The position numbers were made by a program, and so were the translations under genes. This document shows positions 18,005-26,125 of a stretch of 38,401 nt of DNA, one piece after another. The notes under the pieces are model-generated. The model worked only from the letters and a program-made list of their open reading frames with translations, was not told the DNA's origin and did no database searches. Origin of the DNA: JALVDI01 sp039186435 (GTDB lineage Bacteria; Myxococcota_A; Polyangia; Polyangiales; Houyiibacteriaceae); the NCBI GenBank assembly GCA_039186435.1, contig JBCDAA010000031.1, forward strand, positions 1 through 38,401. Direction: 5' to 3'. Within the stretch, counting starts at the first letter, position 1. Every line of letters starts with the position of its first letter.

Positions 18005-18033
18005 GGCGCGATTCGAAGCGCCGCTTCTTTTTT
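18005..18033 (+). terminator. Hairpin followed by a T-run in the 5' leader of the surface-repeat gene
   Basis: GGCGC (18005-18009) and GCGCC (18018-18022) form a 5-bp stem with an 8-nt loop. Six T residues follow at 18028-18033. It resembles an intrinsic terminator but lies about 50 nt before the GTG start at 18084, with no plus-strand gene shortly upstream. If transcribed, it would act as an attenuator; it may be chance. Confidence 0.3.
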
Positions 18034-18083
18034 GCCACGGGCCTCGTCCTCCCGGGCACTTCCCCCTGCGTACGGAGGACATC

Positions 18084-19850
18084 GTGCCCACGACAACGAT
18101 TCATGGAATGCTCCGCCAGGTGGCGGTTCGATCTTGGTGTGTACTGCTGCTCGTCGCATCGAGCGCAGAGGCCCAGCCGGCCCGGCCGGTGGTGCTGCTC
18201 GCGAGCGACGCCGCCCAGGCCACAGAGCTAACGACGGCTCTCGGCGTGGAGCTCGCGGGTGCGGGCTACGCGGTCCTCCACGCCCCCGCCCCGAGTGGCG
18301 TCACGAGTCTGGAGCGCGCGTCGGAAGCGCAGCGTCTCGCGCGAGAGAGCGGCGCACGGGTCACAATGTGGGTCGAGGAAGGCCCAGAAGGCGGAGCGCT
18401 CCTCCGCGCGGTCGAGGTCGACGGAGACGCGCCGCGGCATGCACCTCTCCCGGCGACGGTCGATCAAATCGAAGCGCGAACCTTTGCGGTTGTCGCCTCC
18501 AGCCTCGTCGATGAGATTCAGAACCCGCCCGCGCGCATCCGCGTACGCGTGCAGGTCTCGGTAGAAGGCGATGGCGTCGTGATCGACGACGGGTCGGCGC
18601 GAGTCGCAACCCAGGATGGTCGAAGCGCCGAAGCACAGCTCGGCGAGTCGGTTATCGAGGTCGCCCCCGACGCCATCATCGAAGTGCCCCTCACGGAAGA
18701 GGAGCGCATCGAAGAAGAGGCTGAATCCGCGGAACAAGCCATCGAAGAAGCCGCCGAAGCTGCCGAGGAAGCCATCGAAGAAGCCGCTGAAGCGTTCGAG
18801 GAAGCCGTCGAAGACGCCACGGAAAGCGGACGGGTCGGCCCGAACGGCGAGCGCCGTGACGACGACAACGACCGCGTTCTCTTTGGCGTCGACGTCGCGC
18901 CTTTTCTTGGAACCTCGACCTCCCGTCGGGGCACCGAGACCCGCACGATCAGCCTCGGACTCGCCGGCACCTACAGCCGCGCCATCGAAGGCGTCGGGAT
19001 TTCCACCGGCCTCAACATCACCCGCGAACACGTGCACGGCGCGGAAATCGCGGCGGCGGGCAACATCGCGGCGGGCGAGGTCGTCGGCGGGCAGGTTGCC
19101 GCAGGCTTCAACTTTTCACGCGGTCTCCAGGGCGTTCAGCTCGCTGCTGGGGCCAACATCAACGTGGGTGACGCCCAAGGCGCGCAGGTTGCCGCCGGCC
19201 TCAACATCGCCACCGGGCGCATGGACGGCGTGCAGCTTTCAAGCGGCGCGAACTTCGCCCGGGGTGGACGCGGCGCCCAGGTCGGCCTGCTCAACATCTC
19301 CCGCGGCGAACATCGCGGACTCCAGCTTGGGCTCGTCAACATCAGCGACAGCACCGACTTCGCCCTCGGGCTCGTCAACGTCCTTCGCAACGGCCGCACG
19401 CACATCGAGGCATCGGCAACCGCCGAAGGCTTCGGCTTCACCATGCTCAAGCACGGCGGCGAGCACTGGCACTACCTCTACTCGGTCGGCGGGCGCCCCT
19501 TTGGGGACGACGGCAACGATCCCGTCTACTCCCTCGGCTTTGGCCTCGGCGCCCACGCGCGTCTCAGCCAGCGCGTCTTTCTCGATATCGACGGACTCGC
19601 GCACTACCTCTCGGATGGTGACCACGGCGACGACGGGACGGAGGTCCTCGCCCAGCTTCGCGCGGTGCTCGGCATCCAGATCTTTCAGCGCTTCGCCCTC
19701 ATTGGCGGCGTCACCTACAACGTCCTCGGCGGCTACAACGACGACAGCAGCTACGCCCAGGGCGGCGAGGTCGTCTTTCTGGACGACGGGATCAACGGCT
19801 GGCGCGTCGCCGGCTGGCCTAGCCTGATGGTCGGCGTCCAAATCCTCTGA
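18084..19850 (+). CDS. LA_2272-type surface-repeat protein with Glu/Ala coiled coil
   Basis: The GTG start at 18084 was chosen because GGAGG sits 5 nt upstream; ATG 18108 is the alternative. A signal peptide follows (WCVLLLVASSAEAQ). The N-terminal domain (about 35-200) resembles an exported binding fold. A 45-residue Glu/Ala heptad-like stretch (about 205-250, units EEAAEA) is a predicted coiled coil. Then come glycine-rich repeats of the type GLNI...GVQLAAG...GAQVAAGLNIATG, which match the LA_2272 surface-repeat pattern, and a C-terminal beta-rich region ending SLMVGVQIL, as in outer-membrane barrels. It is likely outer-membrane or surface exposed; its function is unknown. The length is 588 residues. 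Confidence 0.78.
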   Translation: MPTTTIHGMLRQVAVRSWCVLLLVASSAEAQPARPVVLLASDAAQATELTTALGVELAGAGYAVLHAPAPSGVTSLERASEAQRLARESGARVTMWVEEGPEGGALLRAVEVDGDAPRHAPLPATVDQIEARTFAVVASSLVDEIQNPPARIRVRVQVSVEGDGVVIDDGSARVATQDGRSAEAQLGESVIEVAPDAIIEVPLTEEERIEEEAESAEQAIEEAAEAAEEAIEEAAEAFEEAVEDATESGRVGPNGERRDDDNDRVLFGVDVAPFLGTSTSRRGTETRTISLGLAGTYSRAIEGVGISTGLNITREHVHGAEIAAAGNIAAGEVVGGQVAAGFNFSRGLQGVQLAAGANINVGDAQGAQVAAGLNIATGRMDGVQLSSGANFARGGRGAQVGLLNISRGEHRGLQLGLVNISDSTDFALGLVNVLRNGRTHIEASATAEGFGFTMLKHGGEHWHYLYSVGGRPFGDDGNDPVYSLGFGLGAHARLSQRVFLDIDGLAHYLSDGDHGDDGTEVLAQLRAVLGIQIFQRFALIGGVTYNVLGGYNDDSSYAQGGEVVFLDDGINGWRVAGWPSLMVGVQIL

Positions 19851-19873
19851 ATTATCAAGCGATTGAACGTTCG

Positions 19874-20515
19874 ATGGGATTTGTTGCAACGCTCGCCGAA
19901 GAGGTTCCCACTAAGGGGGCAGTGAAAGCCACCCCGCGATCACCGATGCCCCGAACAGAGCCACTCGTCCTGGATGTGGAGGCGCTGCAGGCGGGTGATC
20001 CGCGTGCGCTGGAAGACGCCCTGCGGCAGCTCCTGCCACGCGTTCGCCGCTGGTTGATGCGCCTGCTCGGACCGCGGCCGGATCTCGACGATGCAACCCA
20101 GGATGCGCTGGTAGCGCTCGCCAAGGCGCTCCCGCGTTTCGAAGGGCGATCGAAAGCGACCACCTTCGCCCATCGAATCACCGTGCGGACCGCGTACCGC
20201 TACTTTCGGCGACGTCAGCGGGAGGAAGCGCTCACCCTCGTTCCGCCTCCCCCCGACGCGATCGACCCCGAGTCGCGAGCGATGGACCGCGAAGCGCTGC
20301 GACGTCTCTATCGCTGCCTGGAGCGTCTCCCGAAGAAACGTCGAGTCGCCTTTGTGCTCTGCTGCATCGAAGGGATGAGCCCGGCGGAAGCCGCCGAAGT
20401 GGAAGGCATCAGCGGCGTCGCCATGCGTTCACGGCTGAGTCACGCGCGCGCCGAGATCGCGCGGCGGCTCGACCACGACCCGTACATTTCGCGCCTTGCG
20501 GGGAGGTCGTCATGA
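19874..20515 (+). CDS. ECF RNA polymerase sigma factor
   Basis: The 213-residue protein has sigma region 2 (PDLDDATQDALVALAKALPRFEGRSKATTFAHRITVRTAY without breaks is the core; key words DDATQD and RFEGRS) and region 4 (LERLPKKRRVAFVLCCIEGMSPAEAAEVEGISGVAMRS, the helix-turn-helix). It lacks regions 1.1 and 3, as expected for ECF factors. ATG 19874 has no clear ribosome site; GTG 19922 and ATG 19946 are alternatives that keep both sigma regions. Its stop overlaps the next gene's ATG (ATGA). The partner gene encodes a FecR-domain membrane protein, so a sigma/anti-sigma pair is likely. Confidence 0.92.
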   Translation: MGFVATLAEEVPTKGAVKATPRSPMPRTEPLVLDVEALQAGDPRALEDALRQLLPRVRRWLMRLLGPRPDLDDATQDALVALAKALPRFEGRSKATTFAHRITVRTAYRYFRRRQREEALTLVPPPPDAIDPESRAMDREALRRLYRCLERLPKKRRVAFVLCCIEGMSPAEAAEVEGISGVAMRSRLSHARAEIARRLDHDPYISRLAGRSS

Positions 20516-21738
20516 GCGACGAACTTCTCGACCAGCTCGCGGGGATCGCGACGAACGCAGAGCCGCCGATGCTCCCCGACGAGCGCGCCGACGCGATGAT
20601 CGCGTTTGCCACAAGAAGTGCAGCGCACAAACCGAACCGCTGGGTTTGGGCGGCGGCGGCGGCAGCCCTCCTCGTGGCAGGGCTCGGCGCCGGCTGGTGG
20701 GCGGGACAGCAAACGGACCCACTTCAGGCGGCGCTGCCCACGGGCGACGTACTGACCGCAACGCCCGGCGCGCGTTTTGAGGTGCGCTCCGCCGCGCCCG
20801 AGCACCGCCGGGTGGACGTCGACGAAGGCGTGGTGCTCTTCGACGTTCGGCCGCTCACGGACGACCAGGCATTCGAGGTTCGTACCGAAGAGGTCGTCGT
20901 GCGCGTGCGAGGAACCGTCTTTTCGGTCGAACGCGAAGGGGGAACGTCCGTGCGCGTGTACGAGGGACGCGTCGACGTCGAGGCGGGGGGAACGATCACT
21001 CGCGTCGCGGCGGGCGAGATGTGGCGCGACGGTGCGATCGCAGCGCTGGAAGGCGGCGCCCTCGAGGAGGATGGGGAACGTGCGGCGCTGGCCCGGGCAG
21101 AACCGGCGCAACTGGCGCATGCGACGCCGGCCGAGACCGTCGACCGACCGCAGGTGGAAGAAGCGCTCGTCGAAGAAGCGCTCGTCGAAGAGCCGCCACA
21201 GGTGGAAGAACCGCCGCTCGAAGAACCGGTGGAAGAGCCGCCGGTTGAGGTTGTCGCAGAAGCGCCCGAGGTCGCAGAGCCGGCCGAGCCGCGTCGGGTC
21301 GCGCGCCCGGCTGGAAGAACACAGCCCCAGGTGACGCGCGATGTCGCCCGATCGTGGATCGCGAACGGAGACTTTGAGCGCGCGCTCGACGTCGCCCGGC
21401 GCCGCGGCTGGCGTCTCGTCGAAGCGGATGCCCTGCGCGCCCTTCAGCGCTTCGCGGAAGCCGCCGAGGTCTACGAGGCCGTCGGTGACTCCCGGGCAGC
21501 CTACGCCGCCGCGCGAATTCACTTTCTCGAGTTGAACGATCCGGACGCGGCGCTGCGCGCCCTCGAGACCATCGAAGAAGGTTCGCCGCTCGCGGAGCGC
21601 TCTCTGGCGCTACGGGTTCGTGCGCTCCGGCGTGTGGGTCGCACGGAAGAGGCGCGTCGCTTCGCGGAAACCTACCTCGCGCGTTTCCCCCAAGGCGGCC
21701 TCGCCGATTGGATGCAGGCCCTCGTCGACGAGAGCTAG
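20512..21738 (+). CDS. FecR-domain membrane protein with TPR-like C-terminus (probable sigma regulator)
   Basis: The 408 residues show a short cytoplasmic N-terminal part (1-43) and one membrane helix (about 44-64). A FecR domain follows (about 75-165: ATPGARFEV, EGVVLFDV, FEVRTEEVVVRVRGTVFSV, VYEGRVDV). A Glu/Pro-rich linker with repeated EEALVEE and EEPP units (about 210-255) leads to a helical TPR-like domain (about 275-405). The start overlaps the ECF sigma stop, and the cytoplasmic segment could hold the sigma factor; both fit an anti-sigma role. The stop TAG overlaps the stop of the converging small gene in the palindrome CTAG. Confidence 0.87.
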   Translation: MSDELLDQLAGIATNAEPPMLPDERADAMIAFATRSAAHKPNRWVWAAAAAALLVAGLGAGWWAGQQTDPLQAALPTGDVLTATPGARFEVRSAAPEHRRVDVDEGVVLFDVRPLTDDQAFEVRTEEVVVRVRGTVFSVEREGGTSVRVYEGRVDVEAGGTITRVAAGEMWRDGAIAALEGGALEEDGERAALARAEPAQLAHATPAETVDRPQVEEALVEEALVEEPPQVEEPPLEEPVEEPPVEVVAEAPEVAEPAEPRRVARPAGRTQPQVTRDVARSWIANGDFERALDVARRRGWRLVEADALRALQRFAEAAEVYEAVGDSRAAYAAARIHFLELNDPDAALRALETIEEGSPLAERSLALRVRALRRVGRTEEARRFAETYLARFPQGGLADWMQALVDES

Positions 21739-22019
21739 CTGCTCTTGCGGTCGCGGCGCAGCGACATCACGACCTCGATCGCGGCTTCGTAAACGCTCTT
21801 GCCCGCCTGGAGTCGGAACTCGACCTCCAGCGCGGCGACCTGCCCCTGGGGCATGGACATGTACTCGGCGAGCGCCTCTCCCCGCGCGCCTTCCATGACC
21901 CCGCGCAAGAGCTGCCGAAGTACGTCGGGAAGTCCCCTCTCTGCACACCAGGTGCGCAGCGCGACTTCTCGCGGAGGAAATCGGGGTCGTCGTCCGGACG
22001 CCATATTGATGTGTAGCAT
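21735..22019 (-). CDS. Small hypothetical protein
   Basis: The 94 residues carry no recognised domain. An Arg/Pro-rich start (ASGRRPRFPPREVALRTW) is followed by helical, hydrophobic-patterned sequence and a basic end (SLRRDRKSS). A start at the second Met (22004) is equally possible, since neither has a clear ribosome site. The stop shares CTAG with the stop of the converging FecR gene, so the two genes overlap by 4 bases. Codon-position GC looks normal for the region, which supports a real gene. Confidence 0.5.
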   Translation of the reverse strand: MLHINMASGRRPRFPPREVALRTWCAERGLPDVLRQLLRGVMEGARGEALAEYMSMPQGQVAALEVEFRLQAGKSVYEAAIEVVMSLRRDRKSS

Positions 22020-22111
22020 GCCCTTGCGACGGCTTCACTTACGCCGCGGGCGCGTAAATCCAACCCACCGTTGGAACAAGGCGCGGGGCCGGCTATACCC
22101 CACGGATTCTC

Positions 22112-22927
22112 ATGGCTTCGAAGGCTTCGGGACAGCGGGCTCAAGAGCACGCACGCGCCGCGCTTACGCTTCTGCGTGACCGACGAGTGCCGGCCGATCT
22201 CGCGCTCGCGCAGGTGGCCCAAGGCTGGACCGCCCTTCAAGAATCCATCGAGACTCCCTGGAAAGGCCTGCCTGAAAAGGCGATTACCGCGGTCGCGCAA
22301 CTGGTCGACGCACCGCCCAACGAGGTCTCCATCCGCGACGCTCGCCAGCATGCGCGCTGGCTCCGTCGGGCGATTCGCCAGCACCGAAAAGACCTCGGGC
22401 TTCGCTACCGACCTCGCTGGCCGGATCTGGTGGCGCTGATGGTCGCAGCGGCAGCGGTTGCGACTCCCTATTTCGTGCTCGTGGGTGGCGGCGGCGGACC
22501 CTGGCTCGGTCGCTACTACCCGGAGATGGAGTTCCGCGGCGATCCCCGGACGCGCTTCGACGAAGCGATCGACTTCGAGTGGGTCGACGGATCGCCGATG
22601 GTCGGCTTTCCGCAGAACGATTTCACCGTTCGCTGGGACACCTGCCTCGAGCTGGAAGAGTCGACCACGATTCACCTCGAAGTCGGTTCCGACGACGGCA
22701 GCCGCGTGTTCGTCGACGGAGAGCGCATCCTCAACAACTGGAACGATCAGGCGGGCAACTGGGTCCGCGGCGACGTCGAACTCGCCGCCGGCAAGCACCC
22801 AATTCGGGTCGAGTACTACGAGAAAGGCGGAAGCGCGCTGGTCTTCTTTCGCGTTCGCCGCCAGGACGGCCCCCTTCCCGAAGATTCGTTGATCGCACCC
22901 GAAGATCCCGACCATGCGTGCGATTGA
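22112..22927 (+). CDS. Membrane protein with C-terminal PA14 domain
   Basis: The 271 residues have a basic, helical N-terminal cytoplasmic part (1-103), one membrane helix (about 105-124, DLVALMVAAAAVATPYFVLV) and an extracytoplasmic PA14-type domain (about 130-255). PA14 landmarks are FTVRWDTCLEL, IHLEVGSDDGSRVFVDGERI, and the closing KHPIRVEYYEKGG...FFRV. PA14 domains usually bind carbohydrate. Its last 14 bases overlap the start of the LtaS-like gene, so the two are probably one operon acting on a cell-envelope polymer (inference). Confidence 0.85.
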   Translation: MASKASGQRAQEHARAALTLLRDRRVPADLALAQVAQGWTALQESIETPWKGLPEKAITAVAQLVDAPPNEVSIRDARQHARWLRRAIRQHRKDLGLRYRPRWPDLVALMVAAAAVATPYFVLVGGGGGPWLGRYYPEMEFRGDPRTRFDEAIDFEWVDGSPMVGFPQNDFTVRWDTCLELEESTTIHLEVGSDDGSRVFVDGERILNNWNDQAGNWVRGDVELAAGKHPIRVEYYEKGGSALVFFRVRRQDGPLPEDSLIAPEDPDHACD

Positions 22928-24839
22928 GCGCTTTTTCCATCCAGCGCTCGAGGCGTTCGAGGAGCACCGCGAACTTGCGCGCTGGCTCCTTCTCTCCGCA
23001 TGGCTTGCCTTCGGGATTCGCCTTGCGCTGACGACCCAGCTCACGCTGCTTGGCGTTCTGGACGACCTCGCGTTTACCCTTCTCTTCGGAGCGCTGATCG
23101 CCTCGGCGGGCGCGGTCTCACGGGGCCTTCGAATCCCGCTGCAGGCGCTTCTCGGTCTCGTCGCGATCGCCGCCGTGCTCGCAGACACCCTTCACTACCG
23201 CTTCTTCGGTTCCTTCGTGACCTTCGAGTCGATCCTGGTCGCCACTCAGGTCGACGAAGCCGGCGATAGCGTCGCCAACCTCTTTACGCCCACGGTGATC
23301 GCATGGGGCATCGTGCTCCCCTTGGTCCTCCTCGGCCGCGCCCTTTGGAGCGAACGTCGCACAGTCGCCCGCCGCCTTGGACCGCTCACGGGCGGAGCGC
23401 TCGCCGGGGGTCTTGTGCTCGCGGTCGCGGCAACCGCGTTCCTCGGCTCACTCACGGCCCCCACCTTTAACAACCCGGTGCTCCTTTTCGCGCGGCAGGC
23501 ACTCGCCACCCCGGACGACGAAGCGCTCCGCGAAGAGCTGGTTGCGGAAGGCGCGTCAACCTTTGGCTTGCCCGCACCCGACTACCGGCTGGTCGAGAGC
23601 GAAGAGCACCCACTCCTTCAGACGCCAATCACCCCATCCGGCGGACGCCGCAAGAACGTCGTACTGATCCTGATGGAGAGCATTCGCTCGCATGAAACGC
23701 GCGCAGGTCGCGGCGACCAGAGTGTGACGCCCCATCTCGACCGCCTCGCCGACGAAGGCCTCTCCTTCGTGAACAACTACGCGATCGGTCACCAAACGGT
23801 ACGCGGGGAGGCGGCGATCCTCTGCAGCGTTTACACGCACTTTGGCGGCGCCCCGATCTACGTTCGCTACCCGAGCACCCGCATGGCCTGCCTGCCGGAG
23901 ATTCTTCGCGATCGCGGCTGGACCACGCACTGGATCAGCTCGTTTCGCCGCGACTACTTCAACAAAGAGGTGTTTCTCACGGGCCACGGCGTTCAGCAGA
24001 TGCACGACATGCGCGAGGTCCCCGACGTTCGACGTCGCCTCGGCTGGGGCCCTTCCGACGAAGAGATGGTCGAGTACGCAATTCGAACCCTCGACCAGTC
24101 GCAGCGCCCCTTTTTCGCCGAGATCATGACCCTCTCGAACCACGATCCCTTCAACCATGGCTACCCGATCGCGCGTCCCGAGAGCGACGCCGCAGACTCC
24201 CGCAAGTACCGCGACTACCTCCACGGCGTTCACTACACCGACGAAGCTGTCGGCCACTTCTTTGAGCTCGCCCGTCGCAAACCGTGGTTCCGGGACACCA
24301 TCTTCATCGTCACCGCCGACCACGGGGCACGCGTCTTCCCGGCGTCCCTCGACCGCGAGCGGGATCCGGTTCGCGAGGTCGAGATCTTTCACCGCTCGCC
24401 GCTGATCTTTCTCGGCGCCGACGTTCCTTCGGGCGAGCGCGAGTTCGTCGCGTCCCAGGTCGACATCGCCCCGACGGTCCTCGAACTCCTGGACGTTCGA
24501 ACCGACCATGCGTTCATGGGCCGGAGCCTCCTCGCGGACATCCCGGAGGACGAGCGCTTCGCGGTGTTCAGTACCGCCAACTCGTTTCACATTCGGGAGG
24601 GCAACCGCTACTGCGAGTCCATCGCCGTCAGCTGCGTCGAAGACGGGACGCCTCCATGCGGAAGCGCCTCCGAAGAACCGGCGCCCTATGCGTGTTTTTC
24701 GGCCGGGGGCGACCTTCTTCGGGACGCGCGTGTGGAACTCCTCGAGGAAACGCCCGCGCGGGCGCTTCAGGATCGACTGGAGCGCGTGGTCCGGCTCACC
24801 CGGCACGCGATTCGTACAGACGCGATTTATCCCGAGTAG
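22914..24839 (+). CDS. LtaS-like sulfatase-fold phosphoglycerol transferase, membrane-bound
   Basis: The 641 residues have about five membrane helices in the first 190 residues and an extracytoplasmic alkaline-phosphatase/sulfatase domain after residue 235. Metal and catalytic landmarks are NVVLILMESIRS (Glu ligand), the nucleophile Thr295 in GHQTVRGE, FIVTADHGAR (Asp-His ligands), and VDIAPTVLELL. This matches the LtaS/OpgB family, which transfers phosphoglycerol or related groups to an envelope polymer. Gram-negative relatives decorate glycans. A C-terminal extension with four cysteines (CESIAVSCVEDGTPPCG, PYACF) is extra. The polymer substrate is unknown; the PA14 partner gene is a clue. 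Confidence 0.88.
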   Translation: MRAIERFFHPALEAFEEHRELARWLLLSAWLAFGIRLALTTQLTLLGVLDDLAFTLLFGALIASAGAVSRGLRIPLQALLGLVAIAAVLADTLHYRFFGSFVTFESILVATQVDEAGDSVANLFTPTVIAWGIVLPLVLLGRALWSERRTVARRLGPLTGGALAGGLVLAVAATAFLGSLTAPTFNNPVLLFARQALATPDDEALREELVAEGASTFGLPAPDYRLVESEEHPLLQTPITPSGGRRKNVVLILMESIRSHETRAGRGDQSVTPHLDRLADEGLSFVNNYAIGHQTVRGEAAILCSVYTHFGGAPIYVRYPSTRMACLPEILRDRGWTTHWISSFRRDYFNKEVFLTGHGVQQMHDMREVPDVRRRLGWGPSDEEMVEYAIRTLDQSQRPFFAEIMTLSNHDPFNHGYPIARPESDAADSRKYRDYLHGVHYTDEAVGHFFELARRKPWFRDTIFIVTADHGARVFPASLDRERDPVREVEIFHRSPLIFLGADVPSGEREFVASQVDIAPTVLELLDVRTDHAFMGRSLLADIPEDERFAVFSTANSFHIREGNRYCESIAVSCVEDGTPPCGSASEEPAPYACFSAGGDLLRDARVELLEETPARALQDRLERVVRLTRHAIRTDAIYPE

Positions 24840-24845
24840 CAGAAA

Positions 24846-24892
24846 CCGCGTTTGGGCCGCGTTTGGAGAAAACACCGCGTTTTTGGAAAACA
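24846..24892. repeat. Short tandem repeat of about 18 bp
   Basis: Two adjacent 18-bp units, CCGCGTTTGGAGAAAACA (24857-24874) and CCGCGTTTTTGGAAAACA (24875-24892), match at 15 of 18 positions. A partial unit, CCGCGTTTGGG, precedes them at 24846. The array starts just after the LtaS-like stop and ends about 55 nt before the SnoaL-like gene, so it could be a regulator site or a remnant. Confidence 0.45.
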
Positions 24893-24947
24893 CAGCGCCG
24901 CCGTCACAAACTTCGTGGGTGCTGCCTCTAATCATGGAGGAGGCCCA

Positions 24948-25304
24948 ATGAACACCGAAACGCTGGTTCACGAATACGCCAAAGTCTGGAGTCCGATCGA
25001 CGCCGAGACGCGCCGCGCGCTCCTCGAAAAGGTGTGGACCGAAGACTGCGTCTACCAGGATCCGAGCGACCGCGTCGCCGGGCGCGGACCCTTTGCTGCG
25101 CACCTCGCCACTTTTCAAGCGCAGTACCCAGGCACCCGCTTCGACTGCCACAACGTCATCAGCCATCATGGTTGGGTGTTCTTTGAGTGGAAGATGGTGA
25201 CCCCCGGCGAGGTCGTCGCGATGCACGGCCGAAGCTGCGGCCGCCTCGACGCCGATGGTGTGCGCTTCACCGAAATCGCCGGATTCTTCGAGCCGCCCGC
25301 GTGA
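24948..25304 (+). CDS. SnoaL/NTF2-like domain protein
   Basis: The 118 residues start at an ATG preceded by a strong GGAGGAGG site. The SnoaL-like cone fold is suggested by the pattern LVHEYAKVW..., LLEKVWTEDCVYQDPSDRVAGRGPFAAHLATFQ, and the strand pairs VISHHGWVFFEWKM and AMHGRSCGRLDADGVRFTEIAGFFEP. Members bind or convert small molecules. The stop overlaps the GTG start of an ECF sigma factor (GTGA). ECF41-group sigma factors carry a SnoaL domain fused at their C-terminus; here it is a separate upstream gene, which may be a related arrangement (inference). Confidence 0.82.
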   Translation: MNTETLVHEYAKVWSPIDAETRRALLEKVWTEDCVYQDPSDRVAGRGPFAAHLATFQAQYPGTRFDCHNVISHHGWVFFEWKMVTPGEVVAMHGRSCGRLDADGVRFTEIAGFFEPPA

Positions 25305-26125
25305 CCCTCGAGGAACTCGCGGCGGACGCGGCACGCGGAGACTCGAGCGCTCTACGAACGCTCGTGGAGCGCATCGCGCCCGAAGTGCATCGACTCACGA
25401 CGCGCTTTCTCGGGCACCCCGCCGACGCTGCGGATGCTGCGCAGGAGATTCTCACTCTGGTCTTCACGCGGCTCTCGACCTTTGAGGGCCGCAGTACGCT
25501 GCGAACCTGGTGGACCCGCATCGCCGTCCGCTACCTGCTCCGCGAGCGGCGTAAGCGAAGCGCTCTCGAAGATCGCTACCCGAGCCTCGAGGAACTTGCG
25601 GAACGTTTGGGTCAGCCACCGTCGCCCATCGACGCGGCGCTCACGGACGCCGTCGACACGGAGGTTTGGAAACGCGAGGTGTTCACCGGATGCACCCGCG
25701 CGATGCTGGTCGCCCTCCCCCGAGAGCAGCGCATCGCGTTTGTTCTCGGGGACCTCCTCGGCCTGCCGGGCGAGACCGGTGCACTCGCCGCAGGCGTTGC
25801 CCCCGCAACTTTTCGGCAGCAGCAAACCCGCGCTCGCAAACGTCTCGTCTCGTTCATGCAAGGCCACTGCGGCGTCTTCGACACGAGCAACGCCTGCCGT
25901 TGTGAGTTCCAGGTGGGCGCGCTCCACAAAGCGGGCGTCATCGCCGAAGACCGGCTTGCGTTCGGCAAGAAGGGCGCGCACCCCGACGAGGTGCAAAGCG
26001 CGATCGACGGCCTCGGCGAGCTCCGGCGTGCGATCGAAATCCTTCGCGCCCACGAGGACGAAGTCCCCACCACCCTCGAACCGGTGCTTCGGGCGCTCCG
26101 CGAGGGCCGATCCCCACTGCACTAG
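25301..26125 (+). CDS. ECF-type sigma factor with Cys-rich C-terminal extension
   Basis: The GTG start overlaps the SnoaL-like stop. The 274 residues show sigma region 2 (HPADAADAAQEILTLVF, FEGRSTLRTWWTRIAVRYL) and region 4 (LPREQRIAFVLGDLLGLPGETGALAAGVAPATFRQQ). After region 4 comes C-x8-C-x-C (HCGVFDTSNACRC), seen in some ECF groups and likely metal or redox sensitive. A further 75-residue helical tail follows. No anti-sigma gene is adjacent, and the SnoaL-like protein is the only coupled partner. The target promoters are unknown. Confidence 0.85.
   Translation: MTLEELAADAARGDSSALRTLVERIAPEVHRLTTRFLGHPADAADAAQEILTLVFTRLSTFEGRSTLRTWWTRIAVRYLLRERRKRSALEDRYPSLEELAERLGQPPSPIDAALTDAVDTEVWKREVFTGCTRAMLVALPREQRIAFVLGDLLGLPGETGALAAGVAPATFRQQQTRARKRLVSFMQGHCGVFDTSNACRCEFQVGALHKAGVIAEDRLAFGKKGAHPDEVQSAIDGLGELRRAIEILRAHEDEVPTTLEPVLRALREGRSPLH

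Noticed and set aside
24885..24905. ECF-type promoter GGAA...CGTC before the SnoaL/sigma operon
   Set aside because: The gap between boxes is 13 bases, too short for the usual ECF spacing of about 16-17.
23556..25334. Minus-strand frame of 592 codons opposite the LtaS-like and SnoaL genes
   Set aside because: It overlaps three well-supported plus-strand genes and has no motifs; typical of GC-rich shadow frames.
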